This document shows, in pieces, positions 18,161 through 27,796 of a stretch of 64,000 nt of DNA. The stretch's first letter is position 1; every line of letters starts with the position of its first letter. A model generated the notes under the pieces. That model made no database searches. It was not told the origin of the DNA and saw only the letters and a list, made by a program, of their open reading frames with translations. The translations under genes were made by a program, and so were the position numbers. This stretch comes from Butyrivibrio sp. AE3009 (GTDB lineage: Bacteria; Bacillota; Clostridia; Lachnospirales; Lachnospiraceae), in the NCBI RefSeq assembly GCF_000420845.1, contig NZ_ATVS01000004.1, positions 124,001 through 188,000 on the forward strand, written 5' to 3'.

Positions 18161-18408
18161 TTTGGGAGAGTAAAGTGTTTGTGGAAAAGTACGAAAAGGA
18201 TTGAGGTAAAGCAAATATAATAGTGCAATATTTTCGTAGTAAAATTTTAGTAAAATTGTCATATGGTATTATCCTACAATTAATCCTACAATTCTAAGTG
18301 AATGGTATGGCGATAATGTATAATTATCGCTATTTCGGTCTAAGGGAGTAACAGCGGGCAGCAGATGGTGTCCGCAGGGTATGAGAGAGAATTGAAAGGG
18401 GTATTAGA
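18161..18408 (+). promoter_or_regulatory. Control region of the 2198-residue galactanase gene
   Basis: An A+T-rich 248-bp stretch without a gene. It contains an 11-bp direct repeat ATCCTACAATT (18271-18281 and 18283-18293, 12-bp period). It also has a perfect dyad GCGATAAT-N5-ATTATCGC (18310-18330) with TATAAT (18319-18324) inside it. No good -35 hexamer is present 17 nt upstream, which fits an activator-dependent promoter; the direct repeat lies where an activator would bind. The ribosome site GAAAGGGG is 8 nt before the ATG. Confidence 0.5.
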
Positions 18409-21400
18409 ATGCACAGGAACTTCAGGAGGATACTATCGACAGTTCTTGGTGTGACGACAGCGTTTTCGACTATCGTTTCATCAGGCAGTGCTTTTGCAGT
18501 AGAGGCTCAGGCAGCAGAGACTGTGAAAGTGGATAAGACGGTGAAACTCACACCGGCCAATGCGTCAGTATTTAACGACACTGACGGCGACGGCTTCGGC
18601 GAGTTTCAGGGCTTCGGAACCAGCCTTTGCTGGTGGGCAAACAGAGTAGGTTACAATGACAGCCTTACTCAGCAGGCAGCAGAAGCTTTTTATAATAAGG
18701 AGACCGGACTTGGCATGACCATCGGCCGCTACAATGTGGGCGGCGGTGACAATGTAGGACAGGCTCCGGAAGTTACAGTCAATGACAAGGCTGTTTTCTA
18801 CGATACCTCATATGAGGGCCTTACCTATGAAGGCTCCAACATGAGCGTTGGTAAGAACACAGGCCTTTCCAAGGTTTCATTTACCAGATCCGATGCGGAC
18901 TTCGGCTTTACCGCAGGTAAGACTGTAGGCGAGTTCAATGCCATCGGATGGATCAATGCACTTGACGCAGATCCCGGCTCAGGCGGCAATCTTCACTATG
19001 TGATAGATGAAGCTGAAGCAGGAACCTACACCGTCAAGATGCTCTTCACACTGTCAGGAACCAATTCCCGCGGTGTCAGCATGAAAGTCACACAGGAGAA
19101 TTCAGCAACCTACGATCACGCTCAGGACAAAAACGGAGCTGAGCAGGAGCTGATAGTAGAATCTGCAGACCTGGACCAGACTTCTGCAGAAGATGCAAAA
19201 GCAACAGAAGAAGGTAAAACAACAGAAGAAGCAGCATCTGAAGTAACCATCACAGAAAATGATGAAGCAGCTCTGACAGAAGACGACGCAGCTCAGCCCG
19301 CTGACGAAGATGCAGTCGTAGAACTTGAGGAAGTAACAGAGGATCCGATAATCGCTGCAAGTTCCCCCGAACCCAAGATCTACACCGCATCCTCAGATGT
19401 CGTTAACGCAGGCCTCATCGCCTCCGGCAATAACAACATGCTCTTCGTCGTAACCTTTGAAAATGTTGAGCTTGCAGCCGGCAAAAACAAGATCGACATC
19501 GGCGGCGCAGCCGGAGACTGGTGCCTTGATTACATCAAAATGGCAGTTATTAAGTCCGGCGAAGAAGGCGTTTTTCCCGAGGGCAGTGATTTCCTTCACG
19601 GCGAGCACATCACAAGATCTGACTCCGTTGTGCCCGGCTATGCCACAGACGTAACGAAAATCGACCTTGATAAGCATGATGCGGACTATTACACAGCTAA
19701 TTTCGCAAGAGCTGATTTTGACTGCGGCTACGCCTGGAACTACAACTGGGACGCAGACAAGAATCAGATGAACGTTCTCATAGCAGCAGCCAAGGCAGCA
19801 GGGGATGAGTTCATAGGTGAAGCCTTCTCCAATTCACCTCCGTATTTCATGACAGTCAGCGGCTGCTCATCAGGTAATGCCAATGCAAACGAGGACAACC
19901 TTCGCGCAGACTCCGTTAACGCTTTTGCCTGCTACATGGCAGACGTTATCGAGCACTGGGCACAGGAAGGCGTTATTAACTTCCAGAGCACCACACCTAT
20001 GAACGAGCCCTATACCAATTATTGGGGAGCCTACAGCAACAAGCAGGAGGGCTGCCATTTCGATATCGGCGAGTCCCAGTCCAGAATCCTTATAGCCCTC
20101 AATAACGAGCTCAGGAAAAAAGGCATCGACATCATAATCTCAGCATCAGACGAGACCAGCATCGACACAGCAATCACCTCCTTCAAAGCCCTCTCAGATG
20201 AAGCCAAGGCAGTTGTAGGCAGGATCGATGCGCACACCTATTCAGGCTCCAACAGAGCAGGCCTTAAGGCCCTCTCCGAGGAAGCCGGCAAGAACCTCTG
20301 GATGAGCGAAGTAGACGGAACCTTCGAAGCCGGCACGAATGCAGGCGCCATGAAGGCGGGTCTTGGTTTTGCCCAGAGAATCATCACCGACGTAAACGGC
20401 ATGGAGCCCAGCGCCTGGATCATGTGGGATGCAGTAGACATCCACATCGATGACAACAATAAGTGGGATACAGCCAAGAGGTCAGACATCGAAAAGATGC
20501 TTGCAAACGGCGACGGCTTCTGGGGCATCGCCATTGCAGACCACAACACGGACGAACTTCTTGTTGGCAAAAAATATTACGCCTTCGGACAGTTCTCCAG
20601 ATACATCAGACCCGGCTACGCCATCATCGGCTCTTCCGATCAGACAGTAGCCGCTTTTGACCCCAAAGAGGGTAAAGTAGTTATAGTAGCAGTCAACACC
20701 GCAGGCGAGGACAAGACCTGGAAGTTCAACCTTCAGGACTTCTCAGCTATCGGAAGCAAAGTAACAGCCATCAGAACCAGCGGATCCCTTGAAGGCGGCG
20801 AGGACTGGGCAGACGTAACAGCCATCGACAACATCGTCACAGACACCGCAGCCAAGACCGTTACCGCAACAATGAAGGCCAACTCCATCACAACCTACAT
20901 CATCGAGGATGTGGTTTACGATTCCAGTGCCGAGACAGTGGTTTCGGCTTCTCAGAACACTATTTATGCGGCAAAGGGCACTACTCCCGTGCTTCCGCAG
21001 ACAATCAGCGTAGAGACCAGCAAGAACAACACCATCGATGCCAAGGTTACCTGGCAGACCGAAGGCCTTGATCTTACTACAGCAAAAGAAGTAACCGGAA
21101 CCCTCGACGGCTACGGCTACGAAGTTACCTGCGCCATCGAGTTCGTTGAACCCAATATGGCATGGTACATCGATTGTAATGACAACGAAGTAGGCCACAC
21201 ATCTTATCCTAAGATGGACTCCTATGCAGATCTTTACAACGAAGTTCCCGATCAGAAGTACGACGGAACCTGGGGCCGTCTTGAGGACTACGGCGCATAT
21301 AACAACTCCGATGATGATCCCTGGGCTTACGGCTGGTATGCATATTCCAACCAGAGCATCGATTACAAGCTGCCTCTGGAAGCCGGCGACTACACCCTGA

Positions 21401-24400
21401 CCTTTGGCTTCAAGGAGTGGTGGAACCAGTCAAGACCTATGGCAATCTACGCAGTTACAGATGAAGGGGAGACCCTCATTGGCAAGACCAACGCCAAGAA
21501 CGGCAAGAACAACTGGAACACACCCGTATACAGCTTCAGCCTTGAAAATGCAGCTGATGTAACCTTCTCAGTAAGAAAAGACGGAGGTCCCGACCCTGTT
21601 CTTTCATTCATAAGAGTTCAGAAGAAGCTTAACCTTGATCTGCTCAAGGCAGCACTTGTAAAAGCACAAAGCATCGACACAACAGGCTACGCACAGACCA
21701 AGAAGGACAGACTTCACAGCCTCCTTGAGAAGGCGCAGAGTGTAATGCTCCATGCAAGAACAACTCAGAGCGATGTAGATGAGATGGTAACCGAGCTCTC
21801 AGAGTTCGTGGATGCCGATGGCAATCTTTTTACAGAAAAAGAGATCGCGGCTAACGACTATCTCCTGTACCTGGTAGACTGCGGAAGCTCCGATCCCACA
21901 ACTGTTCCCGATGACTACAAGCTGGGACTCTACCAGTCAGTTACAGAGCAGGAACTGTCCGTAGATGGCGGCACAGGCCTTAAGTGGGGCTATGATGCAA
22001 ACAGCGACTACGGTGTAAGAGTAGCGGGCGGCTCAGCTAACGGCACTCTTACCGGCAATTACATCTACATGTCAGACCAGGGCTGGACCTACAAGAAGGG
22101 CGTCAGCGGACTCTATTACAGCTTCGAGCTTCCTGACAGAGCAAGCAACGAATACCTGGTAACCATCGGAGTCAAGAGCCCTTGGAGCGCAAGAGATATC
22201 AGCTACAGCCTTGAGGGATCAGAAGTTGAGTCAGGCCTTAACCTCGGACAGAGCACCCTCATAGAGAGAACCTATAACGTAGAAGTAACAGACGGCGAGC
22301 TTAATCTGTACGCATATGCAACCAACAGAACAAGCTCCTATGTTGACCCGCTTCTTAGCTACATTATTGTAAAAGCGGTTCCCGAGTACACCACAGATAT
22401 CCTTGCCAAGGCCCTTGAGGAATACGCGGAGAAGATGGAAGGTAAGACCTACTCAGAAAAGACCCTTGCAGCCTACAACGAAGCAGCAACCGCAGCGCAG
22501 GAGCTCATAGACAATGCATCAACAGATTCAGCAGCGATCAAAGAGGCATATAACAATTTGAAGGCAGCATTCGAGGCTCTTGCAGAGATCATCACCTACA
22601 CCTCAATTACAGGCGTGGAGGGCGCTCCTATCTATGACAACAACGGAGTGCAGGTTCAGGCCCACGGCGGTCAGATACAGCAGTTCACAATAGACGGAGT
22701 AACCAAGTACTACTGGTACGGCGAGGATAAGACCTATGATTATCAGCCTGTTGTAGGTGTTCACCTCTACACCTCCACAGACCTCTACAACTGGACAGAC
22801 GAAGGAGTTCCTTTCAGAGCAATACCTATTGCTGATGAGGACTATGGTAAGTTCAAGGAGGAAGGCTACAAGGCAGACCTGTCCGTTTTTGACACCGACG
22901 AGTATTTCAGCACGCTCTATGCAGACTACAAGGGACAGGCAGCAGACGATGCCCGGTACGACAACAAGCTTGAGGAGATCTACTGGAATATCGCAGCAGA
23001 CAGAACCGTTATGGAGAGGCCTAAGGTCCTCTATAACGACAAGACCGGCAAATACGTAATGTGGTGGCACTGCGACGGAGTTACCAAGTCCAATCCCACA
23101 GGCTCCAATTACGGCAAAGCCAAGGCAGGAGTTGCTATATCCGATACTCCTTACGGACCTTTCAAATTCCTTGGTGCCTACAAGCTTAACTACGACGAAA
23201 ACGCAGACCACAGCTGGGATGAGACCGAAGATGCCTGGGGCTCCGTTCGTGATATGAACGTATTCAAGGATGATGACGGAACTGCTTATGTCATCTATTC
23301 TTCAGACGGAAACACCAACATGTATGTGGCCAAGCTCAATGATGAGTACACATACCTTGCACAAGATCAGAAACACGCAGTACTAGGCAAAGACTTTACA
23401 CTCAATTTTGCAGGTGCATCAAGAGAAGCGCCCGCAATGTTCAAGTACAACGGAACCTACTACATGGTAACTTCCGGCTGTACAGGATGGGATCCCAACC
23501 CTGCAAGCTATGCTTACGCAGACAGCCCGATGGGACCCTGGACAACAGTTAACAATCCTTGTACAGACGATGGCAAAAACACCTCCTACAGAACCCAGCC
23601 TACCTGCGTATTCCCCGTGGATGCGGCAGCAGGTAAGTTCATCTACATGGGCGACAGATGGAATTCCGGAGACCTCTCCGAATCCCGCTACGTATGGCTC
23701 CCTGTAGAGTTTCTTGCAGGAAATAAGATAGCTCTTAGAAGCTACAGCAACTGGACACTGGAGGAGCTCGAGAACAAGGGCGTATTTAGCGTATCCACAG
23801 AGCTTCCCACCTATGCTTATTCACCAGAAGATCTTGAGGAGAAGCTCCCTGAGACCCTGGAACTTGTCCTTTCAGATGGACAGCACGCAGTAAAGGGCGT
23901 AACCTGGAGCCTTACAAATGTTCCGGCAGTTGGAGAATATGAAGTAACAGGAACCATCGCAGACTATAACAGAACCATCACCCACACAGTAAGCATGATC
24001 CCTGACAAAATGATCTACTTCTACGACTGCGGATCCGCTGAAGTTCTGGGAGATGAGCAGGCAAGCTACCTCGTAACCGCAAGAAGCGTTCTGAAGAAGC
24101 AGATAAGAAATGCCGCAGCCGACGAAGACTATGCGGTATCAGGCGTGGCAGGCTTTATCGGAGTCAAGAACACCGTGCTTTCTTCAGGCTACGATGTTGG
24201 AATCAAGAATGCCGGCAGCGACATCTACGGACACGGCTACTGGGCAGGCGGAAATAAGACCATTGACTACGCATTTACTCTGGAAGCTGGTGAGTACACA
24301 GTTTCCACAGGCTATCAGGAGTGGTGGAACACTTCAAGACCTACGCAGATCACAGTGACAGACGAAGAGGGAGCAGTACTCGGCACAAGGAACTTCACCC

Positions 24401-25005
24401 TTTCCTCCTCAGACAGCGCAAGACTTGAGAGCGTATCTTTCACACTTGAAAAAGACAGCGTTGTAACCGTAAGTGTTAAGAAGACCGGAAATCCCGACCC
24501 TGTAATGAGCTTCATCGCAGTGGTTAAGGACTCTATGGACAAGGAAAAAGAGAACCTTGGCTACACAGACGGCCGCTGGTACACCAAGTGGGGCGGATCC
24601 TACTATGAGACCAAGGACGGTGTTAATCTCACCGGAGTGCAGAAGATTGACGGCAGTTACTATCTCTTCAACAAAAAAGGCACACTTCAGAGGAGCCTGT
24701 TCTATGAAGAGGCAGGAAACACCTATTACTTCGGCTCTGACGGTAAGCTTATAACAGGTTGGTTCACCAAGTGGATGTCAGTATACTATGCCAATGAGGA
24801 CGGCTTGATTCAGAAAGGTTTCGTAACCTTCGATGAGGGAATCTGCTACTTTAACGAAAAAGGTCACCAGGTTAAGAACGGCTGGGTAACAGTAGACGGC
24901 AAGAAGTACTTCATCAAGGGTAACGGCTATAGAGCACAGTCAGAGACCATCACAAAGTGGGGTAAGAAGTATTCCTTCGATGAGAACGGAGTGCTGATAC
25001 CTTAA
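18409..25005 (+). CDS. Giant multimodular secreted galactan hydrolase (GH30 + GH43_24-like)
   Basis: A 2198-residue protein with a signal peptide (1-35). The GH30 module is split into residues 45-120 and 397-831 by about 275 inserted residues: two halves of a beta-sandwich, CBM-like domain separated by a Glu/Thr-rich acidic linker (about 240-325). GH30 acid/base is Glu533 (TPMNEPYTNYW) and nucleophile Glu634 (LWMSEVDGT). Then come an Ig-like domain (841-914), a CBM-like module (918-1074), a FIVAR-like helical domain (1078-1141), a second CBM-like module (1148-1326), a second FIVAR (1328-1394), and a GH43_24-like module (1397-1781). The GH43 module has REAPAMFKYNG and RTQPTCV, the latter fitting the Gln base known in exo-beta-1,3-galactanases. 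An Ig-like domain, a third CBM-like module and wall-binding repeats (2051-2198) finish it. The likely target is type II arabinogalactan. Confidence 0.85.
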   Translation: MHRNFRRILSTVLGVTTAFSTIVSSGSAFAVEAQAAETVKVDKTVKLTPANASVFNDTDGDGFGEFQGFGTSLCWWANRVGYNDSLTQQAAEAFYNKETGLGMTIGRYNVGGGDNVGQAPEVTVNDKAVFYDTSYEGLTYEGSNMSVGKNTGLSKVSFTRSDADFGFTAGKTVGEFNAIGWINALDADPGSGGNLHYVIDEAEAGTYTVKMLFTLSGTNSRGVSMKVTQENSATYDHAQDKNGAEQELIVESADLDQTSAEDAKATEEGKTTEEAASEVTITENDEAALTEDDAAQPADEDAVVELEEVTEDPIIAASSPEPKIYTASSDVVNAGLIASGNNNMLFVVTFENVELAAGKNKIDIGGAAGDWCLDYIKMAVIKSGEEGVFPEGSDFLHGEHITRSDSVVPGYATDVTKIDLDKHDADYYTANFARADFDCGYAWNYNWDADKNQMNVLIAAAKAAGDEFIGEAFSNSPPYFMTVSGCSSGNANANEDNLRADSVNAFACYMADVIEHWAQEGVINFQSTTPMNEPYTNYWGAYSNKQEGCHFDIGESQSRILIALNNELRKKGIDIIISASDETSIDTAITSFKALSDEAKAVVGRIDAHTYSGSNRAGLKALSEEAGKNLWMSEVDGTFEAGTNAGAMKAGLGFAQRIITDVNGMEPSAWIMWDAVDIHIDDNNKWDTAKRSDIEKMLANGDGFWGIAIADHNTDELLVGKKYYAFGQFSRYIRPGYAIIGSSDQTVAAFDPKEGKVVIVAVNTAGEDKTWKFNLQDFSAIGSKVTAIRTSGSLEGGEDWADVTAIDNIVTDTAAKTVTATMKANSITTYIIEDVVYDSSAETVVSASQNTIYAAKGTTPVLPQTISVETSKNNTIDAKVTWQTEGLDLTTAKEVTGTLDGYGYEVTCAIEFVEPNMAWYIDCNDNEVGHTSYPKMDSYADLYNEVPDQKYDGTWGRLEDYGAYNNSDDDPWAYGWYAYSNQSIDYKLPLEAGDYTLTFGFKEWWNQSRPMAIYAVTDEGETLIGKTNAKNGKNNWNTPVYSFSLENAADVTFSVRKDGGPDPVLSFIRVQKKLNLDLLKAALVKAQSIDTTGYAQTKKDRLHSLLEKAQSVMLHARTTQSDVDEMVTELSEFVDADGNLFTEKEIAANDYLLYLVDCGSSDPTTVPDDYKLGLYQSVTEQELSVDGGTGLKWGYDANSDYGVRVAGGSANGTLTGNYIYMSDQGWTYKKGVSGLYYSFELPDRASNEYLVTIGVKSPWSARDISYSLEGSEVESGLNLGQSTLIERTYNVEVTDGELNLYAYATNRTSSYVDPLLSYIIVKAVPEYTTDILAKALEEYAEKMEGKTYSEKTLAAYNEAATAAQELIDNASTDSAAIKEAYNNLKAAFEALAEIITYTSITGVEGAPIYDNNGVQVQAHGGQIQQFTIDGVTKYYWYGEDKTYDYQPVVGVHLYTSTDLYNWTDEGVPFRAIPIADEDYGKFKEEGYKADLSVFDTDEYFSTLYADYKGQAADDARYDNKLEEIYWNIAADRTVMERPKVLYNDKTGKYVMWWHCDGVTKSNPTGSNYGKAKAGVAISDTPYGPFKFLGAYKLNYDENADHSWDETEDAWGSVRDMNVFKDDDGTAYVIYSSDGNTNMYVAKLNDEYTYLAQDQKHAVLGKDFTLNFAGASREAPAMFKYNGTYYMVTSGCTGWDPNPASYAYADSPMGPWTTVNNPCTDDGKNTSYRTQPTCVFPVDAAAGKFIYMGDRWNSGDLSESRYVWLPVEFLAGNKIALRSYSNWTLEELENKGVFSVSTELPTYAYSPEDLEEKLPETLELVLSDGQHAVKGVTWSLTNVPAVGEYEVTGTIADYNRTITHTVSMIPDKMIYFYDCGSAEVLGDEQASYLVTARSVLKKQIRNAAADEDYAVSGVAGFIGVKNTVLSSGYDVGIKNAGSDIYGHGYWAGGNKTIDYAFTLEAGEYTVSTGYQEWWNTSRPTQITVTDEEGAVLGTRNFTLSSSDSARLESVSFTLEKDSVVTVSVKKTGNPDPVMSFIAVVKDSMDKEKENLGYTDGRWYTKWGGSYYETKDGVNLTGVQKIDGSYYLFNKKGTLQRSLFYEEAGNTYYFGSDGKLITGWFTKWMSVYYANEDGLIQKGFVTFDEGICYFNEKGHQVKNGWVTVDGKKYFIKGNGYRAQSETITKWGKKYSFDENGVLIP

Positions 25006-25025
25006 TATATTCCTACTTACAAGCG

Positions 25026-25055
25026 GAGCACCTGCCATATGCAGGTGCTTCGTTT
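25026..25055 (+). terminator. Terminator after the galactanase gene
   Basis: The 9-bp perfect stem AGCACCTGC/GCAGGTGCT with a 5-nt loop is followed by TCGTTTAATT, a weak T-tract, 21 nt after the stop codon. Confidence 0.65.
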
Positions 25056-25186
25056 AATTAATTAGCCCGCTTTCCTGTCTGAAAACACGATAAATAGTCT
25101 GACACTATGGAAAGCTTTCTAATAAAATGATAAAATATTTATTGCCTACCGTTATCGTCATTTCAATTTCGAACAGGGTATAAAAT

Positions 25187-27688
25187 ATGCCAAGGAAGCA
25201 GAGTCTAAGCGCAACCTACGTACCTAAAAATCTCCAGAAAGTATTGAAACAGATCCCCGAGAGCGCATTGACAACCGTCGTTGCGCCTATGGGCTATGGG
25301 AAAACCACGATCATCAATCATTTTCTTGCAGAAAAATCCAAAAAACAGGACACAGTCATCATCAGAATCAGCATATATTCCGATAACCTTGCCGTATTCT
25401 GGAAAAGTGTTCAGGATGCCTTCAGATATGAAGGATATACATTCCTTGACAAATATCCCTGCCCGACAGATCTTATCAGCGGCAATATGGTGGTTGATGC
25501 CGCCTGTCGCCATCTGACCGGCGAAAAGGAAATCTATATTTTTGCGGATGATTTTCATCTTCTGACTTCGGTAAGACTTCCGGGGTTCATGTCCAGGGTC
25601 GCAGGCCGCATCCCTTCCAACGTACATGTGATATTTGCAAGCCGCCGGGCTGTCATAAGTGACACTGAGGCTGTGCAATTGGGGCGCAAAGTCTGCATAA
25701 TTACAGCCGATGACCTAAGACTTGAGAGAGAGGATATTGCGGCCTATGTGCATCGCTGCGGCTTCGATATGCGGCAGGAGCAGATAGATGAGCTGTATTA
25801 TGCCACAGAGGGGTGGTTCTCCGCCGTTTATCTGGCACTTCGAACCTATATGTCCTCAGAGACTATCCCAAGCCGTGGCTCAGATATATACGCAGTGTTT
25901 ATTAAGGCCATGATAGACTCTGTTCCCAAGGATATCAGGCTCTTCCTTATAGTTATGGGCCTTGCGGATGAGTTTAATGCCGAAATGGCAAGATTCATCA
26001 CAGGATACATGAACAGTGCGGAGATCCTAAAGAGACTGTCCAAACAAAATGCCTTTGTGAAAAAACTTCCCGACAGCGAGAACTTCAGATTTCATCATAT
26101 GATGAAGGAGTGCGCAGAAAAGCTTTTTGAAGAGCTTGATAAACAGGCAAGGGATTATTACAGAAACAGGTACGGCGAATGGTATGAACAGCACGATCAG
26201 TTCATACATGCCATTACTTCATATACCTACAGCGGCAACTACGATGCTATTTTGCAGGTGGTTCAGGCAGATGCGGGAATCCTTCTGTCCTGCTGGGGAC
26301 CGGCGCAGATCCTGCAGCTTCTTGATAATTGTCCTGTGGAGACGCTGACCAGGTATCCTTTTACGATACTGGTCCTTATGCGATGCATGTTTAACTTCAG
26401 GCAGATACCCAAGATGCTGGAACTAAGGGATCTGCTGTCCAATATCATAGAGAACGATCCCTCGTTGTCTTCACAGGAGCGAGGCAACCTCCAGGGAGAG
26501 AGCGATCTTATCATGAGTTTTCTCATGTTCAATGACGTTAGTGCCATGTCAAGGCTCCACAGAAGCGCCAGTGAGCAGATGACAAGACCTGCCATCAGTA
26601 TTACCAACAAGGGCGGCTGGACCTTTGGCTCCCCATCGGTTCTTATGATGTTCTACAGACAGCCCGGGGAATTGGCCAAAGAGCTGGCTGAAATGGACGA
26701 GTGTATGCCCCACTACTACAGTGTTACCAACTACCACGGCTACGGCGCTGAGAAAATAATGAGAGCTGAAGCCCAGTACATGCAGGGGAACTTCGTGGAC
26801 GCCGCCATAACCCTGGGAAAAGCCTATATTCAGCCCGCCAAATGCGACCAGGACAATATGAAGCTCTGCTGCGACTTCCTGGATATGAGACTGTCCCTTT
26901 TTGCCGACCATGAACTTACCCAGAAGCCTGAGGAGAGGAAAAAGAGTATTCAGAAGAACCACAATGCAGGACTTATCAATATCTGGAATGCCTCCTGCGC
27001 ATATTATTATGCGATTATGGGAGATCCGGAGAAGATACCGAGAGTCTTCAGAGAACACCTCCTTGAGAGAGTCAATATTCTTGAGCCAGGAAGACCCATG
27101 ACGGAAATGATAGAGAATCAGGTGTACATTGTTCAGGAGGAGTACACCAGGATCCTGGGACAGATAGACCGGCAGATAGCTGTGTGCGACAAGATGAACT
27201 ACTGCCTGGTTAAGATATATCTCCTTATTCAGAAAGCTGTATGCCTGAATGCGGTTCATAAGATCCCGGCAGCGGAAAAGGTCCTGCTACAGGCATTGGA
27301 ACTGGCTGAGCCTGACAATCTCCTGATGCCCTTCGCCGAGAACTACGCAGGGCTTGAGTCGTTATTTGATGAGCAGTCCTGCCAAGGCAGACACGGAGCC
27401 TTCATAGGCAGGATAAAAGAGCTAGCGGGCAATTGCGCCAAAGAGCTCAATAAAAATGCGGGAGTCCTGGAGGTTACGGTATTCTCCAAACTCACTGCAA
27501 GAGAAGGGGAGGTGGCAGCCCTTATGGCCAAGCGCCTTACCAATCACGAGATCGCGGAAAAGCTGTTTTTATCAGAGGGAAGTGTAAAACAGTACAGCAA
27601 TCAGATCTATTACAAACTTCATATCGAGGGAGACACCAGAACCAAGAGAAAACGTCTGTTAGAGCTCCTTGGAGGGGGTACCGACTAA
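25187..27688 (+). CDS. MalT-like LuxR-family ATP-dependent regulator
   Basis: An 833-residue STAND-class transcriptional activator. The N-terminal NTPase domain has Walker A APMGYGKTT (33-41) and a Walker B-like IYIFADDFHLL. A middle region of about 400 residues is helical and TPR-like, as in MalT. The C-terminal LuxR-type helix-turn-helix (about 765-828) includes LTAREGEVAALMA and LTNHEIAEKLFLSEGSVKQY. MalT-type proteins bind a sugar signal and ATP, oligomerise and activate transcription. It lies between the giant galactanase and two secreted wall-binding proteins, so it may control either. The ATG is preceded by a weak ribosome site (CAGGG), so modest expression is likely. Confidence 0.9.
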   Translation: MPRKQSLSATYVPKNLQKVLKQIPESALTTVVAPMGYGKTTIINHFLAEKSKKQDTVIIRISIYSDNLAVFWKSVQDAFRYEGYTFLDKYPCPTDLISGNMVVDAACRHLTGEKEIYIFADDFHLLTSVRLPGFMSRVAGRIPSNVHVIFASRRAVISDTEAVQLGRKVCIITADDLRLEREDIAAYVHRCGFDMRQEQIDELYYATEGWFSAVYLALRTYMSSETIPSRGSDIYAVFIKAMIDSVPKDIRLFLIVMGLADEFNAEMARFITGYMNSAEILKRLSKQNAFVKKLPDSENFRFHHMMKECAEKLFEELDKQARDYYRNRYGEWYEQHDQFIHAITSYTYSGNYDAILQVVQADAGILLSCWGPAQILQLLDNCPVETLTRYPFTILVLMRCMFNFRQIPKMLELRDLLSNIIENDPSLSSQERGNLQGESDLIMSFLMFNDVSAMSRLHRSASEQMTRPAISITNKGGWTFGSPSVLMMFYRQPGELAKELAEMDECMPHYYSVTNYHGYGAEKIMRAEAQYMQGNFVDAAITLGKAYIQPAKCDQDNMKLCCDFLDMRLSLFADHELTQKPEERKKSIQKNHNAGLINIWNASCAYYYAIMGDPEKIPRVFREHLLERVNILEPGRPMTEMIENQVYIVQEEYTRILGQIDRQIAVCDKMNYCLVKIYLLIQKAVCLNAVHKIPAAEKVLLQALELAEPDNLLMPFAENYAGLESLFDEQSCQGRHGAFIGRIKELAGNCAKELNKNAGVLEVTVFSKLTAREGEVAALMAKRLTNHEIAEKLFLSEGSVKQYSNQIYYKLHIEGDTRTKRKRLLELLGGGTD

Positions 27689-27723
27689 ATACTAACTAAT
27701 GGTTAAGTGTTAAATTTATTACG

Positions 27724-27754
27724 GCCACTGTAAAATTTTTTTGCAGTGGCTTTT
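27724..27754 (+). terminator. Intrinsic terminator after the MalT-like gene
   Basis: The stem GCCACTGTAAAA/TTTTGCAGTGGC (one G-T pair) with a T-rich loop is followed by TTTTAG. It separates the regulator from the next surface-protein gene. Confidence 0.75.
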
Positions 27755-27796
27755 AGTATGTCTGAAACTGTTTTTCTATGAGAAAGGTGGGAAACT

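Noticed and set aside
26549-27259. A 236-codon minus-strand frame inside the MalT-like gene
   Set aside because: The plus-strand frame has intact Walker and LuxR motifs, and the antisense frame has none.
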